A DNA stretch of 64,000 nucleotides from BD2-11 clade cluster bacterium bin43 (GCA_002238605.1 MPMR01000018.1:16510-80509), one strand, 5' to 3'; counted from the stretch's first letter, positions 45,875 through 55,639 are shown. The notes: generated from the letters alone by a model not told the origin. Program-made: numbers and translations.

Positions 45875-47073
45875 CGTTCCGACCCGGCGGCAGGTGCTGC
45901 GCCAGCGGGCATGTCTCCTTCAGCGAGCTGGACGGCGGCGTCGTGCCCGAGGAAGTGGTGGCCATCCACGAGCACGATCTCTCCGGGATCGACCATCGAG
46001 GTCTCCGGGTTCTCCAGGATTTCGACCACCTGGTCGTTTTCGAGCCCGGTGGTGACGTAGCGCCACTCGGTGCGGCCGATTTCCCCCTCCTCCTCGTTGA
46101 AGACGAAAAGCATGGTGCGCCGGTCGCGCTCGAGCACCGCGGAGCGCGGGACCAGGATGCGCTCGGTGAAGTGCTGCGCGTCCAGCGATACGCTCGCGTA
46201 CATGCCGGGTTTGATCCTGCCGCCGGGGTTCGGGAGCAACACGGTCACGCGCGCCGAGCGGGTCTCGAGGTCGATAACCGGGTTGATGGTCTCCACCGTG
46301 CCGGTGAAGGTTTCGCCCGGGAACGCGGCGAAGGTCATGGTGGCGCGCCGGCCCTCCTCCAGGAGCCCGATTTCGCCCTCCAGCACCTGGGCTTCGACCT
46401 TGATGGGGTCCAGCTCCACGACGGTGACCAACTCGTCGCCCTGGGCCACGAACTGGGCCGGCACGACTCGCAGGTCGGCGACCCGGCCCGCGAAGGGAGC
46501 GCTGATTCGCGTCCACGAGAGTTCCAGCTCCGCCTGGCGAACGCTCACCATGGCATCATCCAGACCGCTGCGGGAGCGAGCGACGCGCGCCCGCTCCGCG
46601 CGCACCTCGGGATCGGCGATTTCGTCGTCGAAGAGCACGATCTGCTCGTAGTCGGCCTGGGCCCCGGTGAGCGTGCTGTTGGCCCGCGCCAGCGCCAGCG
46701 CGTACTCGGTGGTGTCGATCTGGATGAGGAAGGCATCGGAATCGACCGGATCGTTCTCGCGCACCCTGACGTCCCGCACCTGGCCGGCCACGCGAGCCAC
46801 AAGGGTGGCGCGACGGAACGCGGCCGCCATCCCCGAAGCCGTGATCCTGATCCAGAGCGTATCGCGGTGCACGCGCGCACCGGTCACCGGCTGGGCGCGC
46901 CGCGCAAAACTCGCAAGGGAGGCATCCGGCACCTCGAGCGTCGTCGCTTCGGAGGGGGTTGCGGCATCCTCGTCCGCGGGAGCCGGACGCAACCGCAGAT
47001 AAATGCCGCCGCCGAGCAAGACCGCGATGATCACGACGGTTGTGACTCCCAGCGTCGTCTTCGAAAAGCTCAT
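45871..47073 (-). CDS. RND periplasmic adaptor (membrane fusion protein)
   Basis: A 400-residue HlyD/AcrA-type adaptor with one N-terminal membrane anchor (VTTVVIIAVLLGGGIYL). The lipoyl halves are ATLVARVAGQVRDVRVRENDPV and SWTRISAPFAGRVADLRVVPAQFV; a helical hairpin lies between them; beta-barrel and membrane-proximal domains follow (RIKPGMYASVSL, RILVPRSAVLER). It is the first gene of the efflux operon adaptor-TolC-RND-RND, with gltX behind. The start has AAGGAA upstream at slightly long spacing. Confidence 0.93.
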   Translation of the reverse strand: MSFSKTTLGVTTVVIIAVLLGGGIYLRLRPAPADEDAATPSEATTLEVPDASLASFARRAQPVTGARVHRDTLWIRITASGMAAAFRRATLVARVAGQVRDVRVRENDPVDSDAFLIQIDTTEYALALARANSTLTGAQADYEQIVLFDDEIADPEVRAERARVARSRSGLDDAMVSVRQAELELSWTRISAPFAGRVADLRVVPAQFVAQGDELVTVVELDPIKVEAQVLEGEIGLLEEGRRATMTFAAFPGETFTGTVETINPVIDLETRSARVTVLLPNPGGRIKPGMYASVSLDAQHFTERILVPRSAVLERDRRTMLFVFNEEEGEIGRTEWRYVTTGLENDQVVEILENPETSMVDPGEIVLVDGHHFLGHDAAVQLAEGDMPAGAAPAAGSER

Positions 47074-47396
47074 GGGCCGGATTCCTTCAGATCGCTGGCT
47101 GATGGGCGGTTGCCCGAGGGATTCGGGGTGCCGACAGGTTCACTGAGAGCCATACACCACACTACGCTCCAATGATCTGACACCATGACGTTTTGACGAA
47201 CGGATCCGGTCGAAGGGTTGCCGATCGGCGCGATTGGAACAAGGTGGCGAGGAGGCGCGGGCGCGGCCATGGCAATACGGGATTCCGTGCTTGCTCTCCA
47301 CCCCTGTCCGGCCTAGTATTTCTCCCCTTCCGGTCGGCCGCGGAGTCGATCGGCGGACCAGCCAACGGAATCGACGGACTCGCCGAAACACTGTCC
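47074..47396. other. Divergent control region between efflux operon and LexA-like gene
   Basis: A 323-bp non-coding stretch separates two divergent units. It holds a good promoter for the LexA-like gene (see 47291-47319). Further left is a partly symmetric element, CGTTTTGACGAACG, in a local AT-richer patch that could be a regulator site for the efflux operon. No tRNA, small ORF with ribosome site, or terminator is visible. Confidence 0.5.
47291..47319 (+). promoter_or_regulatory. Promoter of the LexA-like gene
   Basis: TTGCTC and TAGTAT are spaced by 17 bp, a good sigma-70-type match, about 75 bp before the proposed ATG. Confidence 0.5.
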
Positions 47397-48128
47397 ATGC
47401 TCCCACCTCCAAACGAGATCGAGCGCGGCATACTGGACTACATGGAGTCCTATCTGCGCCGGCATACCTATCAACCGTCGGTTCGCGAGATCGGGGCGAG
47501 ATTCGGCATCAAGAGCACCAAGACCGTCTCCGAACACCTCAAGGCACTCGCCGCCAAGGGATACCTGGAGCGCGACCCGTCCCGCTCCCGAGGCGCGCGC
47601 ATCGTTGGCCTCGACCTGCACGCCGAGACTCTCTCGGTGCCCTGCCATTCGCGGATTCCACACCGCCGAGGCGATGTCGAGGCGGAGGAGTCGGCGCAAT
47701 CCTACGCCATCGACCGCCGCCTGGCCGGCAGGGCGGGTTCGTTCTTCGTCAGGATATCGGGCGACGAGGCCGGCGCGCTGGGATATGGAGACGGCGATCT
47801 CCTGCTGGTGCAGCCCCTCCTCGCCCATGAAATCCGCGATGGCGACGTTCTGGCCGTGCATCTGACCGACGGGGCGGGTTTCTACCGCTACGACCAGGCC
47901 GGCGAAGTCCTGCATCCCGGTTCATCAGCCGCCCCCGGCATTCCCGCGATGCACCTGGAGGACCTGGCCGTCGCCGGCAGGGTGGCGGCCCTCCTGCGGA
48001 GCGTGGGAGATGGCCCCGGCCCGGACGCATCCGGTGACCCGCCTCCGGGCCGCCGCTGGCGCCGAAGTTCCCGGCGAATCGCCGATGCGCGCGAAGGACG
48101 CGGGAGGCGTGACCGGCAGCACCGCTAG
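47397..48128 (+). CDS. LexA-like repressor with a degenerate protease domain
   Basis: A 243-residue protein. Residues 5-72 are a LexA DNA-binding domain (ILDYMESYLRRHTYQPSVRE, GIKSTKTVSEHLKAL, GYLERDPSRSRGARI). Residues 80-200 keep the S24/LexA fold order, but the active site is gone. The Ser motif GDSM reads GDEA (122-125) and the general-base Lys region reads GFYRY (161-165). The usual Ala-Gly cleavage site is also not recognisable. It should bind DNA but not self-cleave on RecA filaments. The C-terminal 40 residues are Arg/Pro/Gly-rich. An ATG 204 bp upstream is in frame but would add residues unlike LexA. Its end probably overlaps tadA. Confidence 0.85.
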   Translation: MLPPPNEIERGILDYMESYLRRHTYQPSVREIGARFGIKSTKTVSEHLKALAAKGYLERDPSRSRGARIVGLDLHAETLSVPCHSRIPHRRGDVEAEESAQSYAIDRRLAGRAGSFFVRISGDEAGALGYGDGDLLLVQPLLAHEIRDGDVLAVHLTDGAGFYRYDQAGEVLHPGSSAAPGIPAMHLEDLAVAGRVAALLRSVGDGPGPDASGDPPPGRRWRRSSRRIADAREGRGRRDRQHR

Positions 48129-48633
48129 CAGTCCAGGGGCTGTCCGCTCTTCCCGGGGGGCGAGCGCCTTCCGGCCCGGAGACCGCACGTTCATGGCCCG
48201 TGCCCTGGAGATGGCGCGGCTCGCGGAAGCCCGTTCCGAAGTGCCGGTGGGAGCCGTGCTGGTGATGGATGGCCGCGTCGTGGCCGAGGGGCACAACCGG
48301 ACGCGCGCCGATACGGACCCAACGGCGCACGCGGAAGTCGTGGTGCTGCGCGCCGCCGCCCGCAGGCTCGGGCTCCGGATCCTCCCCGGCGCAACCCTTT
48401 TCGTCACCCTGGAGCCCTGTGCCCAGTGCGCCGGCGCGATCGTCCTGGCGCGGGTTGCGCGCCTGGTCTACGGCGCCCCCGACCCCAAGGCGGGGATGGC
48501 GGGCAGCCTCCACAACCTGGTCCAGGACCCTCGTCTCAATCACTCCGTCGAGCTGACGGCCGGCGTGCTGGCCGAGCCCTCGGGGGAGCTGCTGCGGTCG
48601 TTCTTCAGGGCGCGCCGCGAGATGTCTGACTAA
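48109..48633 (+). CDS. tadA: tRNA-specific adenosine deaminase
   Basis: A zinc deaminase that makes inosine at position 34 of tRNA-Arg. HAE (residues 74-76) and PCAQC (103-107) hold the zinc and catalytic Glu; VPVGAVLVMDGRVVAEGHN and DPTAHAEVVVLR are typical of TadA. Homologues usually have a few residues before the FMARALEMARLA helix, so I extended to the GTG; an ATG 84 bp downstream is the minimal alternative. With the GTG start it overlaps the preceding gene by 20 bp. Confidence 0.88.
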   Translation: MTGSTASSPGAVRSSRGASAFRPGDRTFMARALEMARLAEARSEVPVGAVLVMDGRVVAEGHNRTRADTDPTAHAEVVVLRAAARRLGLRILPGATLFVTLEPCAQCAGAIVLARVARLVYGAPDPKAGMAGSLHNLVQDPRLNHSVELTAGVLAEPSGELLRSFFRARREMSD

Positions 48634-48637
48634 GTCA

Positions 48638-48654
48638 GGTTAGCTAAACTAACC
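48638..48654. terminator. Hairpin between convergent tadA and the antiporter gene
   Basis: GGTTAG and CTAACC pair around CTAAA, in a short AT-rich patch just after the tadA stop codon. The stem is short and there is no clear U-run, so it is a weak candidate. Confidence 0.35.
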
Positions 48655-48695
48655 CGGTCCCGCCGGAGCCTGCTCCGCTTCGAGCCCGCGACCCG

Positions 48696-50633
48696 CTATC
48701 CGGCCGCCTCTGCTTCGGTGGACCTTCCCCAGAACCGCAGGACGCCCCACAGCACGGCTACGCCGAGCAGCAGCGCCATCCAGGGCGGCAGACCGTATGC
48801 GGTGCCGATATTGCCGAGCAGGATGCCCACGACACCCACCAGCAGGGCGTACGGCAGCTGCGTGCGCACGTGATCGACGTGATCGCAGCCGGAGGCGGTG
48901 GACGACAACACCGTCGTGTCGGAGATGGGCGAGCAGTGGTCCCCGAAGATGGCGCCCGCCAGCACCGAAGCGGTCGCGCCCAGCAGCACCACCTGGCCGG
49001 TGCCCCCGTCGAAGCCGACGCCGCCCCCGAGCGTGATGGTGAGCGGGATCACCAGTGGAATGAGGATGGCCATCGTGGCCCACGAGGTCCCGGTCGCGAA
49101 GGCCATCGCCGCCGCCGTGACGAATACGAGAGCAGGTATCATCTGGAAGGGAATGGAGTCTCCCAGGAGCTGCGCCAGGAAGGCGGCCGTCCCGATCTCG
49201 CCGGTGATCGCGCCCAGAGACCACGCCAGGATGAGCACCAGCATCGCGGTCATCATCGCCTTCATTCCCGCGACCACCGCCGACAAGGTCTCCTGCAGGG
49301 TGAGGATGCGCTGCGCGAGCGAAAGCGCCATGGCCACCAGGCACCCCGCCAGCGAACCCCACAGCAGGGTGGCATACGGGTCGGCCTGCCCCAGCACGTC
49401 CATCAGCGACGCGCCCGGGCCGGTCACCGCGCTCCCGGACACGTACAACCCGATCAGGACGGTGAGGACAACCGTGATCACCGGAAGGGCGGCGTTCCAC
49501 CAGCGGCGGGGCGCACCCTCGACCGGCTGCAGGAGGGAGTCGCTCGTGTCCGTGACCGGCATCGAACCGGGCCGCGTCAGCCCCTCCCCGCGGGCGGCGC
49601 GCCGTTCCGCGGTGGCCATCTCTCCCAGGTCGCGGTTGGTGTAGCTCACCAGCGCCACGAAGACCAGCGCGAGCAGGGGATAGAAGAGATATGGAATGGT
49701 GGTGAGGAATACGGTGAAGGCGCTCGATGATGCCAGCGACGCCGCCAGCTCCGGGTTCGTGGGCGCATTCTGCTCCGCCGCGAGCTGCAGCCCCTGGTCG
49801 ATGAGCGAGATCTCGTAGCCGACCCAGGTCGAGATCGGGACGATGGCCGCCACGGGCGCCGCCGTGGAGTCGACCAGGTACGCCAGCTTCTCGCGCGAGA
49901 TGCGCAGGCGGTCGGTGATGGGCCGCATGGTCGTGCCCACGATGAGGGTGTTGGCGTAGTCGTCGAAGAAGATGGTCAGCCCCGCGAGCCAGGTGGCGAG
50001 TTTTCCCCGGCGCGGGGTGGTGGCGACCGGCGATACCGCCTCCACGATGCCGAGCGTGCCCCCGTTTCGGGCGATGATGCCCACCATCCCGCCGAGCAGA
50101 AGCGAGAACACCACGATCTGCGTCTGGCCCGAGTCGTCGGCCAGCGCGGGCACGATGAAGGTGTCGACCGTGCGCCAGGTGGCCAGCAGCGGGTTGAACC
50201 CCGTGTACGCCAGCGCGCCCAGCCAAACCCCCGCGAACAGCGCGGCCAGCACCTCGCGGAAGATCAGCGCGAGCAGGATCGCGACCAGCGGCGGCACAAT
50301 GGAGTACCACGGGGGCGCATAGTGGGGTGCGACGGTCTCGGTGGCCGCGCCGACGCGCACCTCCAGGGGCAGATCCGCCCGCGATTCCACGACCAGATCG
50401 GGCACCGCCAGCGACTGGCTCGCGTCGACGGCTCCGGAGCGGAGCAGGGTGCCATCGGCGTTGCGGACCTCGAACCAGCTCGACTCGTCGGGCGCGCCCG
50501 CGAGCGTGAGCACGAACGGCAAGCCTCCCATGACCACGGCCGGATGCTCCTCGACCCCCTGGGCCGCGAGCGAGCCGGAGACGGCGGTCAGCACGGACAG
50601 TACGAGCAGGGAAGCGAACGATGTGCGCCGCAT
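48696..50633 (-). CDS. NhaC-family Na+/H+ antiporter with an extra periplasmic N-domain
   Basis: A 645-residue protein. A signal peptide (to GSLAAQ) and a beta-type domain of about 80 residues (PFVLTLAGAPDESSWFEVRN, LPLEVRVGAATETV) precede an NhaC-like membrane core of about 11 helices. Core signatures: LIFREVLAALFAGVWLGAL, TIFFDDYANTLIVGTTMRP, LAYLVDSTAAPVAAIVPISTW, FATGTSWATMAILIP and GAIFGDHCSPISDTT. The core would exchange Na+ for protons, or carry an organic acid as some NhaC relatives do. The added N-domain is uncommon and might sense or bind a ligand outside the membrane. Confidence 0.88.
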   Translation of the reverse strand: MRRTSFASLLVLSVLTAVSGSLAAQGVEEHPAVVMGGLPFVLTLAGAPDESSWFEVRNADGTLLRSGAVDASQSLAVPDLVVESRADLPLEVRVGAATETVAPHYAPPWYSIVPPLVAILLALIFREVLAALFAGVWLGALAYTGFNPLLATWRTVDTFIVPALADDSGQTQIVVFSLLLGGMVGIIARNGGTLGIVEAVSPVATTPRRGKLATWLAGLTIFFDDYANTLIVGTTMRPITDRLRISREKLAYLVDSTAAPVAAIVPISTWVGYEISLIDQGLQLAAEQNAPTNPELAASLASSSAFTVFLTTIPYLFYPLLALVFVALVSYTNRDLGEMATAERRAARGEGLTRPGSMPVTDTSDSLLQPVEGAPRRWWNAALPVITVVLTVLIGLYVSGSAVTGPGASLMDVLGQADPYATLLWGSLAGCLVAMALSLAQRILTLQETLSAVVAGMKAMMTAMLVLILAWSLGAITGEIGTAAFLAQLLGDSIPFQMIPALVFVTAAAMAFATGTSWATMAILIPLVIPLTITLGGGVGFDGGTGQVVLLGATASVLAGAIFGDHCSPISDTTVLSSTASGCDHVDHVRTQLPYALLVGVVGILLGNIGTAYGLPPWMALLLGVAVLWGVLRFWGRSTEAEAAG

Positions 50634-50820
50634 CGGGAGTCCTCGGAAGGGGTTGGGAGATGAAGGGGCGCGGTCGCCCGGGGGTGCGCGCTCAGCTGTC
50701 AGCGAGGTTCGCTGGCAAAGTATCGCAGCCGTGGACGCAAGGCGATTGGCGGGGCAGGGCAGAGGCTCGCGGTCCGGGTGGGCGTACGGGTCCGGCAGCC
50801 CATCGATGCGTTTCGGAGCG

Positions 50821-50850
50821 TTGCCGCCGCCGTGCGTCCCCGGGTATCTT
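50821..50850 (+). promoter_or_regulatory. Promoter of the pyrR-pyrB-pyrC operon
   Basis: TTGCCG and TATCTT are separated by 18 bp, about 38 bp before the pyrR start. The resulting leader of roughly 30 nt is too short for the terminator/antiterminator switch through which PyrR acts in Bacillus. Confidence 0.5.
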
Positions 50851-50887
50851 GGCCTCCGAGTTTCCTACATACCTGCAACGGCTGACC

Positions 50888-51448
50888 ATGCCCGATCAGT
50901 TCCGCATCCCGATCATGCGAGAAGACGCGGTGGGACGAGCGATCGCCCGCATGGCGCGGGAAATCCTGGAGCGCAACGAGGGGACGGAGCGCCTCGCGCT
51001 GATGGGGATCCACCGCCGGGGCGTCCAGATCGCGCACCTGCTGCAGGACGAGATCGAGCGCGCGGCCGGAGTCCGCGTTCCGCGAGGGTCCATAGACATC
51101 ACCCTCTACCGCGACGACCTGATGGCGATCGGGCCCAGGCCGGTGATCGGTGAGTCGAAGCTTCCCCCAGGGGGAATCGACAACCGGGCGGTGGTCGTCG
51201 TGGACGACGTCATCTTCACCGGGCGCACCGCCCGCGCGGCCATGAACGAGCTGATGGACTGGGGGCGCGCGTCCCGCATCTACTACTGCGCCCTGGTGGA
51301 CAGGGCCGGCCGCGAACTGCCCATCCAGCCCGACATCGTCGGCCGGGCGGTGACGGTGCTGCCGCATCAGCGGGTCGACGTGATGGTGCCGGAGATCGAC
51401 GGGGTGCTCGGCGTGGATGTCGTCACGACATCGCCGGAGGCGGCGTGA
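50888..51448 (+). CDS. pyrR: Bifunctional pyr regulator / uracil phosphoribosyltransferase
   Basis: A 186-residue PRTase-fold protein. The PRPP loop is [47 protein letters not shown] and [14 protein letters not shown] are PyrR signatures. In some bacteria it senses UMP and binds pyr mRNA; here the short leader suggests it may act as enzyme, or bind RNA elsewhere. First gene of the pyr operon; its stop overlaps the pyrB start (GTGA). Confidence 0.95.
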   Translation: MPDQFRIPIMREDAVGRAIARMAREILERNEGTERLALMGIHRRGVQIAHLLQDEIERAAGVRVPRGSIDITLYRDDLMAIGPRPVIGESKLPPGGIDNRAVVVVDDVIFTGRTARAAMNELMDWGRASRIYYCALVDRAGRELPIQPDIVGRAVTVLPHQRVDVMVPEIDGVLGVDVVTTSPEAA

Positions 51449-52425
51449 GCCGTTCCGCCGCTGCCGCTGCGGGGCTCGGGAAGGACCTCGTCGGCATCGA
51501 ACATCTCGGCGCCCGCCGGATCACCAGCATCCTCGACACCGCGGAGCCGTTCAAGGAGATCTCCGAGCGGCGCATCAAGAAGGTGCCCACCCTGCGCGGC
51601 CTTACCATCGTCAACCTCTTCTTCGAGGCCTCGACGCGCACGCGCATCTCCTTCGAGTTCGCGGAGAAGCGCCTCGCGGCGGATACCGTCAACATCGGCG
51701 CGAGCCGTTCCTCCGTGGCGAAGGGGGAGACGCTGGTGGACACCGCCCGCAACCTGGAGGCGATGAAGATCGACATGGTGGTGATGCGGCACTGGGCGTC
51801 GGGCGCGGCCCGGTTCCTCGCGGAGCGCATTCCCTCCAACGTGATCAACGCGGGCGACGGCGCCCACGAGCACCCCACCCAGGCGCTGCTGGACATGCTG
51901 ACGCTGCGGGACCATCTGGGGGCCATCGCCGGCCGGCGGGTGTGCATCGTCGGGGACGTGCGGCACTCGCGGGTGGCGCGCTCCAACATCTTCGGGCTGC
52001 TCACGCTGGGCGCCGAGGTCGGCGTGTGCGGCCCACCGACGCTCATCCCTCCGCACATGCGCGAACTCGGGGTGCGCATCTTCCATCGAATCGAGGAGGC
52101 GATCGAGTGGGCCCACGCCCTGAACGTGCTGCGCCTCCAGCTCGAGCGCATGGAAGCCGGCTTCGTGCCCAGCCTGCGCGAGTACAACCGCATCTGGGGG
52201 GTCTCGCGCGCGCGGCTGGCGGTGGCGCCCGAGCCGCTCCTCATCCTCCACCCGGGCCCCATGAATCGGGGGGTGGAGATCGACAGCGACGTGGCCGACG
52301 GGCCGCACTCGGTGATCCTCGAGCAGGTCACCAACGGGGTGGCGGTGCGCATGGCCGTGCTCTACCTGCTGGCGGGCGGGCGGCCGGAGAAGGCCGAGGC
52401 GGCCAAGGCGGAGGAGGTGGCATGA
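51445..52425 (+). CDS. pyrB: Aspartate carbamoyltransferase catalytic subunit
   Basis: A 326-residue enzyme condensing carbamoyl phosphate with aspartate. Carbamoyl-phosphate site [64 protein letters not shown] and [14 protein letters not shown] are all intact. No pyrI regulatory subunit follows; pyrC does, as in organisms that form an ATCase-DHOase complex. GTG start overlapping pyrR and ATGA overlap with pyrC make three coupled genes. Confidence 0.96.
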   Translation: MSRSAAAAAGLGKDLVGIEHLGARRITSILDTAEPFKEISERRIKKVPTLRGLTIVNLFFEASTRTRISFEFAEKRLAADTVNIGASRSSVAKGETLVDTARNLEAMKIDMVVMRHWASGAARFLAERIPSNVINAGDGAHEHPTQALLDMLTLRDHLGAIAGRRVCIVGDVRHSRVARSNIFGLLTLGAEVGVCGPPTLIPPHMRELGVRIFHRIEEAIEWAHALNVLRLQLERMEAGFVPSLREYNRIWGVSRARLAVAPEPLLILHPGPMNRGVEIDSDVADGPHSVILEQVTNGVAVRMAVLYLLAGGRPEKAEAAKAEEVA

Positions 52426-53720
52426 GCCCGCGCCCGCTGTGGATTCGCGGAGGGAGGATCATCGACCCGGCCGCCGGTCTGGATGCCACCGCCGACCTGC
52501 TCCTGCTCGACGGGCGGGTGGCCGAATGCGGTGGCGAGGTGGAGGGTCCCGCCGACGCGGAGGTCCTGGACGCGCGCGGGCTGGTGGTCGCGCCCGGGCT
52601 CATCGACGTGCACGTGCACCTGCGCGAACCGGGCGGGGAGCACAAGGAGACCATCGCTACCGGCGCGCGCGCCGCGGCCGCGGGCGGCTTCACCTCCGTG
52701 TGCGCCATGCCCAACACCAGCCCGCCCATCGACGACCCCGCCTCGGTGGGCTTCGTGGTGGCGGAAGGGAGGCGGGCGGGAGGCGCGCGCGTCTACCCGG
52801 TGGGGGCCATCTCCGCCGGCCTGGAGGGGAGGAGGCTGGCGGAGATCGGGGAGATGGTGGCGGCGGGCGCGGTCGGCATCACCGACGACGGCCATCCGGT
52901 CATGGACTCCGGGCTGATGCGGCTGGCGCTCGAGTACGCCCTCCCGTTCGGCATTCCGGTCGCAGACCACCCCGAGGACCTGGGGCTCTCGCGCGAGGGC
53001 AGCATGAACGAGGGTCTCGTGTCCGCGCGCCTCGGCCTGGTGGGCAAGCCCAACGCGTCGGAGGACATCCACATCGTGCGCGACCTGCTGCTGGCCGAGC
53101 TGACGGGCGGCCGCATCCACCTCCAGCACGTCTCCACCGCCTGGGGGGTGGAAGCGATCCGGCAGGCGAAGGCGCGCGGGGTGCGCGCGACCGCGGAGGC
53201 TTCACCGCACCACCTCATTCTCACCGAGGCGGCGGTCGAGGGGTATCGCACCGACGCGAAGATGAACCCGCCGTTGCGCACCGGCGCGGACGTGGCGGCC
53301 GTGCGCGCGGGCCTCGCCGACGGTACCCTGGACGTGATCGCGACCGACCACGCCCCCCACCACTACGACGAGAAGGAGTCCGCCTTCGACGACGCGCCCT
53401 TCGGCATCGTCGGGCTGGAGACCGCGGTGGGGCTCGTGCTCACCCATATCGTCGGTGAGGGCGTCATCGACCTGCCCACCGCGATCGAGCGCATGAGCCC
53501 GGCCGCCGCCCGCGCCTTCAACCTGCCGGGCGGAACCCTGGCGCCGGGGAGCGTGGCCGACGTGACCCTCATCGACCCGGCCCGCGCATGGGCCGTGGAC
53601 CCGTCGCGCTTCCTCTCAAAGAGCCGCAACACCCCGTTTGCCGGTTTGGAGCTGACCGGGAAGGCGGTGATGACGATCGTCGGCGGGGAGGTCGTGTGGA
53701 GGGAGGACGGGAGCGGGTAG
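52422..53720 (+). CDS. pyrC: Dihydroorotase
   Basis: A 432-residue class I dihydroorotase, cyclising carbamoyl-aspartate to dihydroorotate. Metal ligands are in [33 protein letters not shown] and [27 protein letters not shown] is also characteristic. An excellent ribosome site (GGAGGAGG) lies within the end of pyrB. The bridging residue region [11 protein letters not shown] resembles the active form rather than the inactive pyrC' partner. Confidence 0.95.
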   Translation: MSPRPLWIRGGRIIDPAAGLDATADLLLLDGRVAECGGEVEGPADAEVLDARGLVVAPGLIDVHVHLREPGGEHKETIATGARAAAAGGFTSVCAMPNTSPPIDDPASVGFVVAEGRRAGGARVYPVGAISAGLEGRRLAEIGEMVAAGAVGITDDGHPVMDSGLMRLALEYALPFGIPVADHPEDLGLSREGSMNEGLVSARLGLVGKPNASEDIHIVRDLLLAELTGGRIHLQHVSTAWGVEAIRQAKARGVRATAEASPHHLILTEAAVEGYRTDAKMNPPLRTGADVAAVRAGLADGTLDVIATDHAPHHYDEKESAFDDAPFGIVGLETAVGLVLTHIVGEGVIDLPTAIERMSPAAARAFNLPGGTLAPGSVADVTLIDPARAWAVDPSRFLSKSRNTPFAGLELTGKAVMTIVGGEVVWREDGSG

Positions 53721-53723
53721 GGC

Positions 53724-55448
53724 CTAGCGCCCTCCTTCCTCCAGCGCGAACGCCCACATCCGCGGGAGGCTCCTCCCGCTTGACAGCCCGGAGCCGACCG
53801 CCACGTACTGGCGTCCGCCCGCTGAATAGGTGACCGGGGAGCCGGGGCTGCCGTCCAGCTCGGCCTCCCAGAGCTCCCGCCCGGTCCGCGCGTCGAGCGC
53901 GACCAGCCGCGAGCCGGTGCCCCAGAAGACCAGACCGCCGGCGCTGGACACCGTCCCGCCGTGGCGGCCCTCCGCCGGCACGCGCCAGACCTCCCGGTTC
54001 TCGGCGGGATCCCAGGCCAGGAGCAGGTTCGAAGGGCCCTTCAGCGGCGGCCGCTCGGGGCGGGGGCCCGCGTCGGCGCCACGCACCGTGCCGGTGTTCC
54101 AGACGCCCGCGGTATACGCGAAGCCCTCCTCCCTCTCGAAGAAGGAGACGGCGTTCCGGGCGGGGAGATACACGAGGCCGGTTTGGGGATTCCACGACAT
54201 CGGGTTCCAGTTGTGCGCGCCCCCGGGGCTGGGCGACAGCCAGACCGGGCCGGTCGTCCCGTAGCGCGCGTCCGGGGTCTCGACCGGGCGGCCGGTTTCC
54301 GGATCGACATGGGTGGCCCAGGTGAGGTCGTCGGCGAAGGCTTCGGCGGAGATGAGTTCGCCGGTATGCCGGTCGATGACGTAGAAGAACCCGTTCTTGG
54401 GCGCCTGGACGATGACCTCGCGCTCGCGGCCGTCGATGGTGAGATCCAGCAGCATGAGCGGCTGGGTCGCGGTGTAGTCCCAGTCGTCGCCGGGGGTTGT
54501 CTGATAGTGCCAGCGGAGAGCGCCGTCCGCGGGGTCGAGGGCGAGAATCGAGGAGAGGTAGAGGTTGTCGCCGCCGCCGGGGCTGCGGTTGTCGCGGCTC
54601 CAGGGCGACCCGTTGCCCGTGCCGATGTACAGGAGCCCGGCCTCCGGGTCGGCGGCCATCCCGTCCCATACCGTGCCGCCTCCGCCGACGACCCACCACT
54701 CGCCGGTCCAGGTCTCGGCCGCGGCGCGCATGGCGTCGCTCTCGAACCCGTCCGCCGGGTTGCCGGGGACGGTGTAGGTGCGCCACAGCTGCTCCCCCGT
54801 GTCCGCATCGTAGGCGGTGACGTAGCCGCGCACCCCGTACTCGGCGCCGGCGTTGCCGATGACCACCGTGTTGCCGACCACCCGCGGCGCGCCCGTCACG
54901 GTATAGTCCGACCCGGGAGGGGTGGTCTGCGTCGACCACGCCGGCGACCCGTCCGCCCGGTTGAGCGCGACCAGCCGCCCGTCCAGCAGGCCCACGATGA
55001 CCTTGTCGCCGTGGAGCGCCGCGCCCCGGTTCACGTCGCCGCAGCAGGTCCGCGGCCCGCCCCGGTCCTCGGTCGGAATGGCGGGGTCCCAGCGCCACAA
55101 CTCCGCGCCCGTCGCGGCATCGAGGGCAAAGACGATGCTGAACGGTCCCGTCCCGTAGAGGACGCCGTCGGCGATCAGCGGTGTTGCTTCGATCCGCGCC
55201 CCCGTCTTCGGAATCTCCCAGCTCCACGCGACCGCCAGCCCGGCAACGTTGCCGGCATCGATCTGGTCGAGGGGGCTGTAGCGGGTCTCGGCGGGGTTGC
55301 CTCCGTGGTGCCGCCACTCCTGCTGCGCGGCGGCGGGGGCCGCGAAGAAAAGGGAGCAGACGATGGGGATGACGGCAGAGGCGAGGTAGCGGGCGCCGGC
55401 GGGGAAGTCGGGCGCGGCGCAGTCGCACGGAGCAGGCGAGTTGGTCAT
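53724..55448 (-). CDS. PQQ-dependent dehydrogenase without haem domain
   Basis: A 574-residue exported quinoprotein (signal peptide to AAPAAAQQ). It shares the propeller signatures of the other PQQ enzyme in this window: RTCCGDVNRGAAL (vicinal Cys), GDDWDYTATQPLMLLDL, KNGFFYVIDRHTGELI and AHNWNPMSWNPQTGLVYLP, but it ends after the last blade (MWAFALEEGGR). Electrons must therefore go to a separate acceptor. GGAGGG precedes the ATG. It is convergent with pyrC with 3 bp between the stops and has no evident pathway partner nearby. Substrate unknown. Confidence 0.88.
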   Translation of the reverse strand: MTNSPAPCDCAAPDFPAGARYLASAVIPIVCSLFFAAPAAAQQEWRHHGGNPAETRYSPLDQIDAGNVAGLAVAWSWEIPKTGARIEATPLIADGVLYGTGPFSIVFALDAATGAELWRWDPAIPTEDRGGPRTCCGDVNRGAALHGDKVIVGLLDGRLVALNRADGSPAWSTQTTPPGSDYTVTGAPRVVGNTVVIGNAGAEYGVRGYVTAYDADTGEQLWRTYTVPGNPADGFESDAMRAAAETWTGEWWVVGGGGTVWDGMAADPEAGLLYIGTGNGSPWSRDNRSPGGGDNLYLSSILALDPADGALRWHYQTTPGDDWDYTATQPLMLLDLTIDGREREVIVQAPKNGFFYVIDRHTGELISAEAFADDLTWATHVDPETGRPVETPDARYGTTGPVWLSPSPGGAHNWNPMSWNPQTGLVYLPARNAVSFFEREEGFAYTAGVWNTGTVRGADAGPRPERPPLKGPSNLLLAWDPAENREVWRVPAEGRHGGTVSSAGGLVFWGTGSRLVALDARTGRELWEAELDGSPGSPVTYSAGGRQYVAVGSGLSSGRSLPRMWAFALEEGGR

Positions 55449-55639
55449 GGCGCCCTCCGGGGTCGGGTCGGCGGCGCCGGTGGCCGAGGGTGAGGCACGG
55501 CCCCGATCGCCGGTAGCGAACGCACCGACAAGCTTGGGTCGGCGCCGACGGCGGGGCAAGGAAGCCGGGGAGGTGGAACCCCGGGGGAAGGTCGGCCTGT
55601 GCTCCCGCGGCACCGGGCGTTCAGCCCGGCGAGTTCATC

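Noticed and set aside
47074..47396. Classical LexA box upstream of the LexA-like gene
   Set aside because: I looked for GAAC-N-GTTC and CTG-N-CAG type sites and saw only a weakly symmetric CGTTTTGACGAACG, not convincing enough to call.
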